Source of the DNA: Siphonodentalium dalli
Lineage: Eukaryota > Mollusca > Scaphopoda > Gadilida > Siphonodentaliidae
Reading direction: 5' to 3'
Assembly: GCA_032622095.1 (NCBI GenBank)
Contig: CP136069.1
Span: 107,412,278-107,476,277 of the forward strand
Length of the DNA: 64,000 nt
Below are positions 1-11,499 of the stretch, piece by piece (the first letter of the stretch is position 1; every line of letters begins with the position of its first letter). The position numbers were made by a program, and so were the translations under genes. The notes under the pieces are model-generated. The model searched no databases and had not been told where the DNA came from. It saw only the letters and a program-made list of their open reading frames with translations.

Positions 1-191
1 AAACTGTGAAACAAAACTGCGATAATTGCGAAAACATCGAACCAAGACAGCGAAAATGACGAAAACGTAGAACGTTACATCGTGCGATAATGACGGAAAA
101 ACTCCGATAATGTCGGGAAAAAAACGACGTCAATGACGCCACATTTTTCGCACTTTTTTCGCATATGCGAAAGAGGTTTTGACATGCTCCC
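1..191 (-). mobile_element. Right end of a Harbinger-like element entering from outside the window
   Basis: The sequence ends ...GAGGTTTTGACATGCTCCC followed by TAA (192-194). The first 30 nt of its inverted complement, beginning GGGAGCATGTCAAAACCTC, are identical to the end at 52017. Inside the end lie many short 'GCGAAAA/TGACGAAAA' repeats, the same layout as the other Harbinger-like ends here. The body lies upstream of the window. Confidence 0.7.
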
Positions 192-299
192 TAAGACACA
201 CGTGTATTATCGCCACGCGACATGACGCACGCGCAGTGCTTAGCGCAATGATATCGATGTCAATACCGGAACTATTTCTGCTTTGTTTACAAAATAAAA

Positions 300-880
300 A
301 TGTCGACATGTGATCCGAATTCCGATGTTAATATGTACGCAGTAGGATCATCAGTCAAAATAGACAATGAAGGCGTTGGGAAGATAGAACGTGTTATTCA
401 ATCAACACACGGGGCCATTTTCATTGTGAAATTGGATGGAATTGACTTCACGGTGAATTTGAAACAAGAAAGGTTGTCACTCATTCAGAATCAGACGACA
501 CGTGTGAACTCGCAAAACGTAAACACGGATGAAAGATTTATATTTGTGCCTACTACAGAAATTCAAGATTATGTAGACGCTCAGGTCAATAAAAATACTC
601 TCTCAAAACATATTATGACATGAAACTCCTTAAATCGTTCATGCATAGTCCTCAGATTAATGTTGACAGACCCATCCATGAAATTTCGCCAGATCAGCTG
701 TGCCTTATTTTGAGCAAGTTCTTTCTCGGGGTCAGGAAACAAGGAGGGGCTGAATATGAACCGTCAACATTAGGTGGATTTATGTCCAGTTTTGACAGAT
801 TGAAACGGTGTGATTATGGTTTTCAAATAGCTACAAGCACAGAATTCATGAAAGTTCGCGAAGTGTTGAAGGCTAAACAG
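300..880 (+). pseudogene. Crypton-type tyrosine recombinase, N-terminal half (interrupted)
   Basis: Two overlapping frames. Frame one starts at ATG 300 (MSTCDPNSDVN) and stops at 621-623. Frame two continues from about 605 with YYDMKLLKSFM, NVDRPIHEISPDQLC and FFLGVRKQGGAEYEP. Reading across a single-base frameshift near 605 gives the core-binding domain shared by Crypton recombinases and their domesticated relatives (KIAA1958, ZMYM and QRICH1 C-termini, DUF3504). The hallmark is Fx2GVRKx(D/G)GxEYxPxTL followed by SFDRxLK. Coding sequence stops at 880, inside FMKVREVLKAKQ, where a 2.5-kb repeat is inserted; the gene resumes at 3415. The element is not expected to be functional because of this insertion and the frameshifts. 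The 105 bp upstream, between the TIR end at 191 and the ATG, may hold its promoter, but nothing specific is visible. Confidence 0.85.
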
Positions 881-1493
881 ACAAGACAGTCAATGACTGT
901 GGGGTCGCTCACCAGACTGCAAAGACTGGGACTCTGGAGACCAAAACAGTCAGCACTTTTCATAATCACTTTAAAAGAAGTAGATTTAAACAGGATATGT
1001 GGCTAGAGAGACTTCAAGTATGTAGCTTGGTGAAAATCCACCTTGAAATTGCCAACTGTACACTACTGATCACCCCCCTCCTCCAGCTCAACAAGTCCCC
1101 TCCCGACCGGGCTCCAGACTCCCAAGTCTTAGGTTGGAATTTCACAACCGACACCTCAAACTTTCTCAATTGTTGGAAATTTCCAATCTCACAAGCGCCT
1201 TTTTCTAAAACCATTTAAACATGTTTGAAGCCCAATTATCCATGGACCCAAAACACAATACATGTATGTCAGACCAATCAGTCAGGTGGTTCCAAGGTAG
1301 ATGTTTTAATGAATTTGGTATTTCGATGATTTTATTGGACACAAAAGTGTTAACTCCCCATAGCCTGCCATTTCTTGACAGGTTGACCTCATTTTAACAA
1401 ATCTGAATCTCAGTCACTAAAGGATCCTCCTGATTCCTCCATACTATATGTATTAAAGCTAAATAGTCCAAACTCTCTTGAGAAGACATTTTA

Positions 1494-1576
1494 AGAATTA
1501 CTATAGAGACATATAGTTATGTCCCTGGTCCCACGGTGGGACCAGGGAGATAACTATATGTCTCTATAGTAATTCT
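1494..1576. repeat. 83-nt hairpin inside D-family copy
   Basis: The two arms, of about 41 nt, are reverse complements with almost no loop; the centre is GGTCCCACGGTGGGACC. The equivalent hairpin of the second long copy is at 14558-14640. Confidence 0.85.
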
Positions 1577-2230
1577 CCCACCCTATTTAACCTGGTGACC
1601 CTATCTGAATAAATTTGAATCCCAGACACCAAAGAACCCTTCATACATATCATAAATATCAGTAAAATAGACCTGATGGTCCTTGTGAAGGAAGGATATT
1701 AAGAGGGAAACTGTCCTTCGCTTGGCCCCTATTTGACCAGGTGACCCCATTAAAAAAAATCTGCATTGCAGTCAAGGAAGAACATTCCATTCTATATAAG
1801 CCAACTAGTTCTTGCGAACATATTTTAAGAATTACTATGTAGTGAAATAGTTAAGTCTCTTGCTCTGGCCTTATTTGACTTTGTGATCCCATTTTCACAA
1901 AGGATAAGAATTAACTTCCCCAGTTGAAGTTGGTGATATTCACCCATTGGGCACCTCATTTATGAATTTTATCTTCTGCAAATTAGGGGATATAGAAACT
2001 TCCTAGAAGGGAAATTTAACTAACAACAATGTAAATTTGATACTATAGATACTTCCCAGAAGATGAGGCCTAAGCAGAATGAGGTCTCCAGAGGGTAAAT
2101 TTGGTGATGCTAGCCTGCTGTGTGGGATAGCATCACTAAAAGCATGTCTGTTCCTACATTGTGCATGTCTGGCCTCAAGCAACACAATGTATTATACAAT
2201 CAAGCCTTGAAATAGTCTGTCTGTTGTTTG

Positions 2231-2321
2231 CAGAATGAGGTCCCCAGAGGGTGAATTTAGTGACGCTATCCTGCACAGCGGGCTAGTATCACTAAATTCA
2301 CCCTCTGGGGACCTCATTCTG
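2231..2321. repeat. Palindromic core unit (AGAATGAGGTCCCCAGAGGG type)
   Basis: A 91-nt inverted repeat that starts with CAGAATGAGGTCCCCAGAGG and ends with its complement. Related units occur at 15310-15374, 15730-15817 and 16021-16113, with diverged ones between 38360 and 39800. Confidence 0.8.
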
Positions 2322-3377
2322 ATAAGGCCCTCAACTGCTATGGAAGACCTAGAATAAGATTGAAGTTCCCCAGTTGAAGTTGGTGATGTTCACCCATTGG
2401 GCACCTCAATCATGAATTTTATCTTCTGCAAATTAGGGGATATATAAACTTCCTAGAAGGGAAATTTAACTAACAACAATGTAAATTTGATACTATAGAT
2501 ACTTCACAGAAAATGAAATTAATCTGATTTTAATGACCACTGAGTGATAATGTAAACAACAAGGGTGCTTCATTGATAACACCATTAATCTCAGTTAAAT
2601 TACAAATGACATGAATTACACTCTCTGGGGATGGAAAGCACTATGGCACAGCAGATGTTATCTACCCATCTGCCAGTTGTATAAACGTGTGTCCATCAGA
2701 GCACATGGGTGGCTTGCTGTAGTAGAGAACACAAGGATTTAAAGTCATTTACTGAACATTTCTGTACATCTGTCTGTTCCTGATTTCTCCCAAACCCCTG
2801 ATTTCAACCAAATATAGTGGAGTGACTAGAGGTACCTCCCCTCCCCTCCCAAAGATGTAATGTCATAGGTTCTTCACAATTTTAATGAGTTTTTTTTTAT
2901 TTTATTTAAAAATAAAATATTTTATTTAATAAAAAAAAAAATATTTATTAAAAATAAAATATATCTATATATATTTTTTTTGGTTAAATTGAGCAATAAG
3001 TTAAATTGAAAAAATTCAGATTTATGTCCATAGTCCCACCCACATTTGACCCAGTGACCTCATTTGAACAAATCTGAACCACAGTCACCCAAGGTACCCT
3101 CATACCAAATATGAACCCATTCGGCCCGACAACTTCAGAAAAGAAGTCGTTTTAAGAATTACTATGTGGAAAAATAGTTATGGTCCTGACATCAAAACTA
3201 TTTGACTTGGTGACCTCATTTGAACAAATCTGAATGAGAGTCACCTAGGGAACATCCACACCAAATATGAACCAATTCGATATGATGGTTTCAGAGGAGA
3301 AGATGTTTTTAAAAAAGTTTACGGACAGACAGACGGACGGATGGACAGACGGACGGACGGACGAGGAGTGATGACTA

Positions 3378-3411
3378 TAGCTCCACTGGAGACTTTGTCT
3401 CAGGTGAGCTA
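3378..3411. repeat. 34-nt terminal palindrome of D family
   Basis: TAGCTC and GAGCTA form the outer stem, ACC/GGT the middle and AGAC-TTx-GTCT-like the inner stem. The same sequence ends the D-type copies at 46040-46074 and 49405-49438. Confidence 0.85.
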
Positions 3412-3414
3412 AAA

Positions 3415-4335
3415 AGCTTAAAAGGTCAAGGTCTAGGTAACCGTGCCAGGAAATCTGACCCAATAAATGATGATGAAATAGAGAAACTGTGGGAGTCTTC
3501 ATGTTTCGGTACATCATCACCAGAATCGATATTAAACACACTTTGGTTTTATAACACTCAACAATTTGGTTTGAGGGGGTCCGACGAGCATCGAGATATG
3601 TGTTGGGGTGATGTAATGCTTGCAAGGATTCTTTGGGGCAAGAATATCTAGATTTTGAAGAACGATAGACAAAAACTCGTTCTGGACAAAATCCCAGATA
3701 TGTAAGGGCAGTGAGGCCAAAAATGTGGACAATATCAAATGTAGATCGTTGCCCTGTTTCTGTCTTCAAGAAATTTGCAGAACTCAGACCAAAGAACTAC
3801 TGTAAACCTACCGACCCCTTCTACATCGCAACACATACTTATCAAGGCAAGCTTGGTGCAAACGACCAATGGTTTAAACGACAGCCAGTGGGTGTGCCCG
3901 AAAACATCTTGTTCAGAAACTCTGTGAATCAAATATTCCTCCAACTCAAATAATACAGATCACTGGACACAAAAACCTGGCATCCATAAATAATTACAGT
4001 CACCTAAATGACGAACAACATCGTAACATATCCAAAATTCTGAGCAACGATATCTCCACGAATGAAAGTTTGAAACACAGTGATTTCCCAACCTGTCGAC
4101 CTTCGACTTCACAGGAAATAACAGTTCGCCCACTCCTTCATTGGTCGTTCCCGAATCGGTGAGACTATCAAAACAACTAAATGCACAGCTGTACAGCAAA
4201 TCTATAACAGTTTTTGGACGTGCCATATCCGGAGGAACCATAAACGTCAACATCTATAACCAAGAGAAAAGTCCAACTGAACCAAAACGAAGGAGAATTC
4301 GTGTGATTGACAGCGATTCTGAGAATAGCCAGTGA
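3415..4335 (+). pseudogene. Crypton-type tyrosine recombinase, C-terminal catalytic half (decayed)
   Basis: It resumes with SLKGQGLGNRARKSDPIND, then LWESSCFGTSSPESILNTLW, then FGLRGSDEHRDMCWGDV. The Arg in FGLRG is the first catalytic Arg of tyrosine recombinases. A one-base shift near 3635 leads to QEYLDFEER, a TAG stop, then TKTRSGQNPRYVRAVRPKMW and DRCPVSVFKKFAELRP. Further on, near 3955, a third frame gives ITGHKNLASINNYSHLN, the GH...Y box with the catalytic His and Tyr. The segment that should carry the NHSxR box is absent, so there is an internal deletion near 3900-3950 as well as the frameshifts and stop. The tail from about 4190 (FGRAISGGTINVNIY, PKRRRIRVIDSDSE) is typical of these proteins and ends at TGA 4333-4335. 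Confidence 0.85.
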
Positions 4336-4676
4336 CGTCATGACTCAACTTCCCGCGAGGGGCCCCGACGGGGATGACACAGTTTATGAACTTATCAATG
4401 TTATTGTTGTGTTAATTACAATTTAATTGAGATATTAAAGTTGTGTTGTGTTATTTTGGGTCGACTATGATAAACGCATGGGTGATAAGGCTAGTTGAAC
4501 ACTTTTGTCAACATGAAAAGACACATTTAAAATGGTACTATATTTTTGCTCGAAGGTGTCTGTACCTCTTCTTTAGTTGTGATAAGGAAATCAGTATTAT
4601 TGTTTTAACCCCTGACGTTTTGATATCATTTTTCCTCTTTAAAATGCAATTATGTGATAAAAAGGATCTCAAATTC
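4336..4676. other. Crypton 3' flank, no feature
   Basis: AT-rich sequence after the recombinase stop codon. No gene, repeat or signal recognised apart from an open frame at 4443-4703 without any family resemblance. Confidence 0.5.
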
Positions 4677-4796
4677 GTCGCAATTCTATATGAAATTTAT
4701 TAACCTCGTACACTAAATTTGATTCGATCCTCGCTAAAGCTCGCATCGAATCGAATTTAGTGCACTTGGTTAATAAATTTCATATAGAATTGCGAC
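4677..4796. repeat. 120-nt inverted repeat downstream of the Crypton gene
   Basis: The left arm begins GTCGCAATTCTATATGAAAT and the right arm is its near-exact complement, ending at GAATTGCGAC. Arms are about 52 nt with a short centre (CTCGCTAAAGCTCGC). It could be a foldback element; I see no direct duplication around it. Confidence 0.8.
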
Positions 4797-5342
4797 TATA
4801 TATTCTATATAGCTATCTGGGAAGACCCCAAAGATTTCATGTAACACCTTTTGCGATTCATTTGAAAATTAAGTACTTCACACAACGCGAGAGAGAAATA
4901 ACGTTGTGAAAATAGCATCATCACATGGAAGATTAGATTCACCACTGGTACTGTTAGTGACATGGTAAAAAGTTTGATTTTACAGAACGCTGTATAAAAC
5001 CGAAATATGTTCAAGCACGTTAACTCTTTCGCTGCCAAACGCGCATAAATGCGAACTTCGAAGACGCTGCCAATCGCGCATTTTTTGCGAATTTGGTATG
5101 TAGTCTAATGTATGGGATATAACTCTAGTCTTTCCAGCATGTTTGACAGTGTACAATGTATTTATCTGTAGTACTGTTGCACGCGAACAATTTAAAGCGA
5201 CAATGTCCTAAAAGTCATGCTATTTCTGACGTTATGGGAGTACAGTCAGAGCCGGAATATTGCGTCATTGTTGTTAGCACGTGGTTATCAGTCGAAAATG
5301 GCTGCTCGCAAAAGTCTCAGGACTGAAGAAGTTATTGTTATT

Positions 5343-5700
5343 ACCTCTATACTCTAATGATCGAGGGGCGCCTGTGGTGCATAAGTTACTTATACCTATT
5401 ATGTATGTGGGCAGTAGCCTCTATAGCGGCGCCTGCGGCGTATAAGATACTATGGGTGGCGGGACGGAGAGGTGGGTGGGTAACTATAACCTCTATACTC
5501 TAATGATCGAGGGGCGCCTGCGGCGCATAAGATACTTATACCTATTATTTATGTGGGCAGTATAGCCTATATAGGGGCGCCTGCGGCGCATAAGATACTA
5601 TGGGTGGCGGGATAGGGTGGCGGGTGGGTAACTAACCTCTATAATCTAATGATCGAGGGGCGCCTGCGGCACATAAGATACTTATACCTATTATTTATAA
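5343..5700. repeat. 146-bp tandem array, about 2.5 units
   Basis: Units start ACCTCTATACTCTAATGATC at 5343, 5489 and 5635 (period 146). Each contains two GC-rich GGCGCCTGCGGCG boxes and a GGGTGGCGGG stretch, unlike the AT-rich surroundings. Confidence 0.85.
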
Positions 5701-5860
5701 TACACCTTTACTGGTTTTGAACAACCCTTGTCTATTGTATTGTTTTCCAGTGGTGATAACAGGCAACTAAATTAATTATGCTGGTGAGTTGACCATGCGT
5801 ACGCCCGCGTGACCCATATAATTCACATAAATCATCGTAAAACCCAATTTTCCTGAAATT

Positions 5861-6360
5861 CAAGATGGCCGTCAAGATCACGTGACTTATAAGGGGCGGA
5901 GCAGGGTCATATGTCCCCCTGCACGTATATATACATATGGCTATGGTTATATTATATATATCTATATTTAGAATTGTACCTATCAGGGAATATTCAAGCA
6001 ACAAAAGCACGAACTCAACAAAGTGCGCCATTGTATCCCATTTTGCTACAAATAGGTGGCAACTTGCATAAATCCAAGATGGACGCCAAGGTCACGTGAC
6101 GTATTTTATGTCCAAAGTGGGTTCATATAGGTTACTCCCGTGTACCTTACTGTTGGACATCGTATAATTGGGTTGAAAATTAGAAAACAAACAACACACC
6201 CATTCATACCCACACAAACTGTACATATACCGGCAAATAGCCACTAATCCAACATGGCCGCCAATGTCACGTGACCTTGGTGGGCGTGTCCACGGCGGCA
6301 TTTGACAGGGTATACCTATGTCTATATACATGTGAAGTTTCAACTAATTATATTAGAAAC
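5861..6360. repeat. Three diverged tandem blocks with TCACGTGA cores
   Basis: CAAGATGGCCGTCAAGATCACGTGAC (split across 5861-5886), a similar block at 6074-6100 and another at 6250-6275. The last two contain GTCACGTGAC exactly (6091-6100, 6266-6275), an E-box palindrome of the type bound by MiT/TFE and USF factors. Whether it acts as a regulatory site is unknown. Confidence 0.6.
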
Positions 6361-6466
6361 TGCTTGAGATATGATGTATTACCCATATATACCTGAAATA
6401 CATGGATATATGTACAGGATGCGTGGCACTGGGGGGTACGTCTGTGGTGGCGGGTGGCAGCGGAAG

Positions 6467-6635
6467 AGTTAAGTAAATTGACTTGTGCCAAACTTGATTC
6501 TGATATTATATAAATATTTAATAGAGACAACATGGTATGTGGAGATGCCAGCTTCAGGCGCTGTCAGTTACAGCGCTCAAATGTTGCATGTGGTCGCCAT
6601 AAATTATTGCATATCGATAACGATTGAGTATATAT
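6467..6635 (+). repeat. Segmental duplication, copy A (right part)
   Basis: From AGTTAAGTAAATTGACTTG onwards, 165 bp are nearly identical to 7005-7175. The left part of copy A is at 4985-5023, now separated by the TTAA element. Confidence 0.85.
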
Positions 6636-6864
6636 CATATGACAATTATTTTCCAAATAAGCATCGTGAAAATTCACCAAGATTATATTTTTTAAACGTC
6701 AATCAACATGTCCACCACAGGAGAACGATATATCAGTGCTAGATATATGAATGAATGTACTCCGAAGATACTAATATCTTATTGCAATGGAGATGGCTGC
6801 CAATGTGGCAGAAATGTAGAAATTTTACATTAAAATACATATATTTCCACAATATATCCCTGAT

Positions 6865-6956
6865 TGTTAGAATGACACATATGCATATCATTATCATACA
6901 TGGGCTTTCGTGTTAGAATGACACATATGCATATCATTATCATACATGGGCTTTCG
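6865..6956. repeat. 46-bp perfect tandem duplication
   Basis: Two identical copies of a 46-nt unit starting TGTTAGAATGACACATATGC, at 6865 and 6911. Confidence 0.95.
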
Positions 6957-6979
6957 GTGAGAACATACAATTCACTATA

Positions 6980-7175
6980 TAAAACCGAAATATATGTTCA
7001 AGCACGTTAAGTAAATTGACTTGTGCCAAACTCGATTCTGATATTATATAAATATTTAATAGAGACAACATGGTATGTGGAGTTGCCAGCTTCAGGCGCT
7101 GTCAGTTACAGCGCTCAAATGTTGCATGTGGTCGCCATAAATTCTTGCATATCGATAACGATTGAGTATATATAT
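6980..7175 (+). repeat. Segmental duplication, copy B (empty site of the TTAA element)
   Basis: Carries the uninterrupted target GTTCAAGCACG-TTAA-GTAAATTG, with the TTAA at 7007-7010. Confidence 0.85.
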
Positions 7176-10100
7176 CAACTCGTATACTAAAAGGTCCAGT
7201 GACAGACTCAATCAGATACTGTATATAGCTAACAGTGACTGGCTTTTGAAGCCTGAAATTGAAAATATAAACCAGGAGATCGCCCAGGGTGTTGTTAAGA
7301 TAATATAGATATAGTTTAATCTTGTAAATTCGCCATGGTACATGTACACCGCGGTATAGGCTTGGTTGCTGAATGAGGCTGTCGAAGTCACACGGAAGTT
7401 TTCTGACAAGATATGCATAAAATATTAAAATGTATCCTTGTATCGGTACTTTTGGTGATTGGAATCGAAACTCAACACGAAATGATCAGACACAACATCT
7501 ACCGTTCTGGCAATCATATATGCGTAGGGAGAAATATTGACGATTGCCTCATGCTTAAACAGCATCTTGTCACCAGTTCATACTAAGTACCGGTACATTT
7601 CCACGTGCGCATTAATATAGGACGACCAAGATGGGATATATAGTGACAAGTTTGAACTAGAACTCAAGCAATATACTTACTTGAATTACAGCCATATTAA
7701 CATATTTTTTGTATTACTACATGTATGTATATAATTAGTTTGTCTCAGATACAAGTATCGCTAATGTGTATCTGGACAATCACTCTCGTTGTGTGGTGTG
7801 AATATAAAATTATTCCTGGAAATTACTCACATAAGCCTGTACAGTTGATGCGAAGATGTCGAATCCGGTCCACGATCAAACGTATATTGATTGCCGTATT
7901 ATTCATATATATACTGTTTAAACTAGGGTCTACTTATCAAACTGGATTGCTTATGAAGTGAACATGTATGTGGCTCTTCGGTCAATAACCTCCCCGTGGC
8001 CGTTTAGATTTCTGCTGAAGATCATCTGTATATGCCGCTAGGTTGGGGGTAGATTATCACGATGCATGAATGTAGTATGATATATACAATTTGTGGGATA
8101 TAGCCAGACTGATCAGATAACTCCTAGTCAAACAGAATTAGACCAGTTTGAGGCATTAGCATATAGGTGGATCGGCCTATATAATATGATCTGAAAGATG
8201 TCATTATTATAGTGAACCATGGCGACCTCCATAGTGCACATGCTAATTCAACTTCCTTCATTTCCGCAATTCTGTTGGTTCATGATAACGTGCTAACCAG
8301 AATCAACATGGCACGTCACGAGCTGTTATCAACTCCAACTATTACTTCACATTGTGTTATAAGAAGTTAGTGGATTACACTGCCCCAATATGTCATTCAG
8401 TATTCAGAACATGGATTCCAGAGGTTATTGGACATAATAAATCAAACTGATGACACCAGAGGACCCATCACTACCAATGGATTGTTCTCCCGTTTCCCAC
8501 TGTGTGGTCTTACCTTTATTCAAAACGTTGGAATTAGTTATATAATAAGTATCACCTGTCTATTTTTGGCCCGTATCTATTGCGTTTACTATTCATATTC
8601 TTTCGTCATCTAGTACAGGGTTCGATACGCAGAGCAGTTATGCAGTCCCTGGTGATTTCGATAAACTTAAAAATAATCACTAATGAAGTGGGACCAGCAG
8701 CACAATGATAACCATTAGCAATAACAACTTTCCTGTTGAACTGATGTACAAACGCAATCAATGCATTGTCCCACTAAACTCTTCATATGCCTAAATCATA
8801 TAAATCAATATGGGACATCGTTTTTCTCCTGTACTATCAATTGTGCATACCAGCCTACTGTGTTCATAGAAGTCACCGTTCGTATATTGGGCGAATCACT
8901 TTGGAATCACCACCAATTAACTGAACACGAAGAAAGCCAAGAACCAGACACATCACTTCATCTGGTGTCGGGGATCTAGCCTTGTGTATGATAATGTTCA
9001 TGTCAACTGAATAAACATATACTGATAGGTCAATAACTTATAGTATCTTCACAAAAGGACTCCAAGTATGCTATGAAAGTGGTTGGACTACATGTACTTC
9101 GCTGAATCTGGTATTCACAATATATCACTTTAATCTTGAGACGGGACGCTACCCCTTATATGAATATATTACCCACCTATGTGGGTCTATTCTATTTTGA
9201 TCTGCCGTGCTTATCAATACGATTGAAATATGCTAAGTTCAGCTAAAAGAGGTTCAAATGGTGTTGCCATGCAAATTTAATTCAAGGTTACAGCGCAACT
9301 AACAAGTGAGATAAGCAGGCCAAATGACAGCCAAATAATTAATTCTACTATTGTTTGTGTTTTATAGACAAGGATGTGTTGTTTCTTGCTTGCCATGAAT
9401 CATGGTATAGAAAAGTACAATCCCCACTTCATAGCTATGACACAATAAACAGCTGTGTATTCCTACCTTATATGATACACTATATGTATTGTCTACTGAG
9501 TAGATGTCACGAAAAGAACTAACATCAACGCTTATCTGCATCATCAATTGCCATTTGATATGGTAACCACCAATATTTCTCAATTAGAACTCTGGCTTAG
9601 AATATAACACAGAGGGTTAGACAATGGGATGGAAACACTTGTCCCTCAAGCTAAGATGGAGGACATATTTCTAATTTCACATAGAGTGTTGGATTTTCTC
9701 TTCAACTCTCTTTCCCCTTAATATCAGGGAACGTATGCAGTGTAGGACATCCGTCAATTCGTATAATAAATTAAAGCTATGCTCATTGACTTAAAAATAG
9801 ACGATTAACCTAATTCCCCATGATGGAATGCCAGGGCGACATTTGGTGGTGTAACGAACACAGACTTTTGCATTTTGACTGCCATGTTGGTAGCCATCTT
9901 GTGTGAAATTGAACAGTCTGTTGAAGTGTGATACTAATGCGTGTTAATTCCGTACGCGACACAAATATTTCTCCCCCCTCAATGAGTTACGCTTATTTCT
10001 ATAAATCTATTGATAGAATATTGCAATTGATTTTTGATAAAATGCTATAATTCGGTTGTCTAAAGTGGATTTTTGACAGATCGAACATGTTGTGTACAAT

Positions 10101-11480
10101 AACATTGGTGCACTACATTGGTTAAGTATTAAGTAAACACTGATTTATCACAATTCCCAGTCGCTACAAAAGGAAAGATCATTTAAATGAGATTCTTGAA
10201 AATCGCAAAATTGTTGATATTCTGGTGCAATTTTGGCGGCCATCTTAGACTGGAATAACATTTTCCAGTGAATTTGGGAACTGCATTTTGAGAACTGCTA
10301 TTGATGAATTGCCCTTACTGAGAAAAATGTAAAACAATTAAGAAATATGCGCAGAATTCATTAGTTCTTTGGACAACCCTACATCTGAACTGAACTGACA
10401 ATTACGTCATTTTTGTGACGTCATAATTCTCTCCAGTCGCGGACCCATGAAGCCTAACAAACTTTTTCCGATAAAGTAAGTGATACCCTATCATAATATT
10501 AGTCTATACATTTGTTCAACAAATTCCCACGAAAGTACATAAGGGGCTCTCTTAATTGAAAGAACTGTGCAATGTAAGTGATGCATTCTATTTCTTATGG
10601 ATATTCCAACTCAACGGTATCAAAGTTGTCAATTTGGCTCAAAATGGCTGCCAAAATGAAACCGCTTCAAAGTTGTGGTTGATGAATAAAATTGACTATT
10701 CTGTCTTATATACATTGAATACTAATATTTCTGTTGCACATTGATTAATTTTTACTATTTTAATCACTGAAATTACCAGAATTATGGGATTTTTCTGTCA
10801 CATTCTTGGCATCAAAATAAAAAAAAAAAAACTTTTCAGGTTCGGATCATTTTTTCAAGTAAAATGGAACTATCTTAGGTATCAAAGGTGCTTTTTATTT
10901 TGATCTGTCTTAAATATGTCACACTGAGGTGTTTTAGAAATATTTTACTCAAGATGGCTTGCAAAATGGCATTCACATTTGGTAAAAAGTTTATTTGTCA
11001 CATTTATTCCGAACATTATTCTCTGCTGTTCCGAAAAGGTACCAAATGGTGACTCACTAGTTTATTAAACATGCTACATAATCACTGACAACTAAATGTT
11101 ATATTCTGGTTGTGCCAGTACCTTATGAGATATGACAAATAATTTTAAGGGATGTAGTATGGATTTTGCCGAAAACGTCTTTTGGGATTCTGTCCATGTT
11201 TTTGAACGGAAATTGACAGAACATTTCAACGCAACTAAGAAGGATCATATTATGTGGCTACTCTGATCCATTAGCATAAAAATTTATTAACTTATAAACC
11301 ATTGTCAGGAAAACTGTTTCCAAACCGTTTCCTTCATATTGCATATAAAGGTGGGCCACCATTAAGGTGCAGAATACTCTGATACCGATTTTAACATATC
11401 CCTGAGTTATAGTGATAGGAAAGCGATAGTCACCCAACGGTACACCAGTACAACTCACACATAACAATTTAGTCACTCCA
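7176..11480. other. No gene seen; diverged spaced 'GCCATCTTG' motifs
   Basis: About 4.3 kb of AT-rich sequence with only short incidental frames. Between 9880 and 10980 blocks around GCCATCTTG/CAAGATGGC appear at roughly 9890, 10240, 10650 and 10950, so an old tandem repeat of about 350 bp is possible but weak. Short CRE-like TGACGTCA sites occur near 10410-10425. Confidence 0.4.
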
Positions 11481-11499
11481 TGTATACATGAACATCACA

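Larger units (their letters stand above)
881..3414 (+). mobile_element. D-family repeat, full-length copy inserted in the Crypton gene
   Basis: A 2.5-kb copy starting ACAAGACAGTCAATGACTGT and ending with the terminal palindrome GAGCTA plus AAA. It contains an 83-nt near-perfect hairpin (1494-1576), palindromic core units (2231-2321), AT-rich runs (2886-2990), several blocks of a 'TGACC...TTTGAACAAATCTGAA' repeat, and a GACG/GACA run at 3320-3363. The 5' box GCTCACCAGAC mirrors the 3' end GTCTCAGGTGAGC. There is no coding capacity; the short frames inside it are incidental. The non-coding termini and tandem core resemble Helentron-associated elements. Confidence 0.8.
5024..6468. mobile_element. 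TTAA-flanked DNA element, piggyBac-like, non-autonomous (1445 bp)
   Basis: TTAA at 5020-5023 and again at 6469-6472. The ends are CTCTTTCGCTGCCA and the complement of TGGCAGCGGAAGAG (13 of 14 match). A related copy without the element is at 6980-7180: GTTCAAGCACG-TTAA-GTAAATTGAC, which equals the two flanks joined across one TTAA. Inside are a 146-bp tandem array (5343-5700) and three diverged blocks each with a CACGTG palindrome. No transposase frame is visible. TTAA duplication is shared by piggyBac and some Kolobok elements. Confidence 0.85.

Noticed and set aside
1014-1214. 66-codon frame repeated at 14078-14278, and the plus frames ending SQAPFSKTI
   Set aside because: Identical in both D copies because the repeats are near-identical; no domain and no conservation beyond the repeat.
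881-3414. D repeat inside the Crypton considered as an intron
   Set aside because: The boundaries are not GT/AG, and the same sequence with the same ends occurs at several other places.
3245-3769. 174-codon minus-strand open frame
   Set aside because: It runs antisense to the Crypton catalytic half and through the GACG run of a D repeat (giving VRPSVHPSVCLSV); a shadow frame.
5343-5700. GC-rich tandem array considered as a CpG-island promoter
   Set aside because: It lies inside a defined mobile element and no gene starts next to it.
6750-9800. Search for UBR5 HECT exons on the minus strand
   Set aside because: No segment flanked by AG and GT gave recognisable HECT sequence here or elsewhere below 20534.
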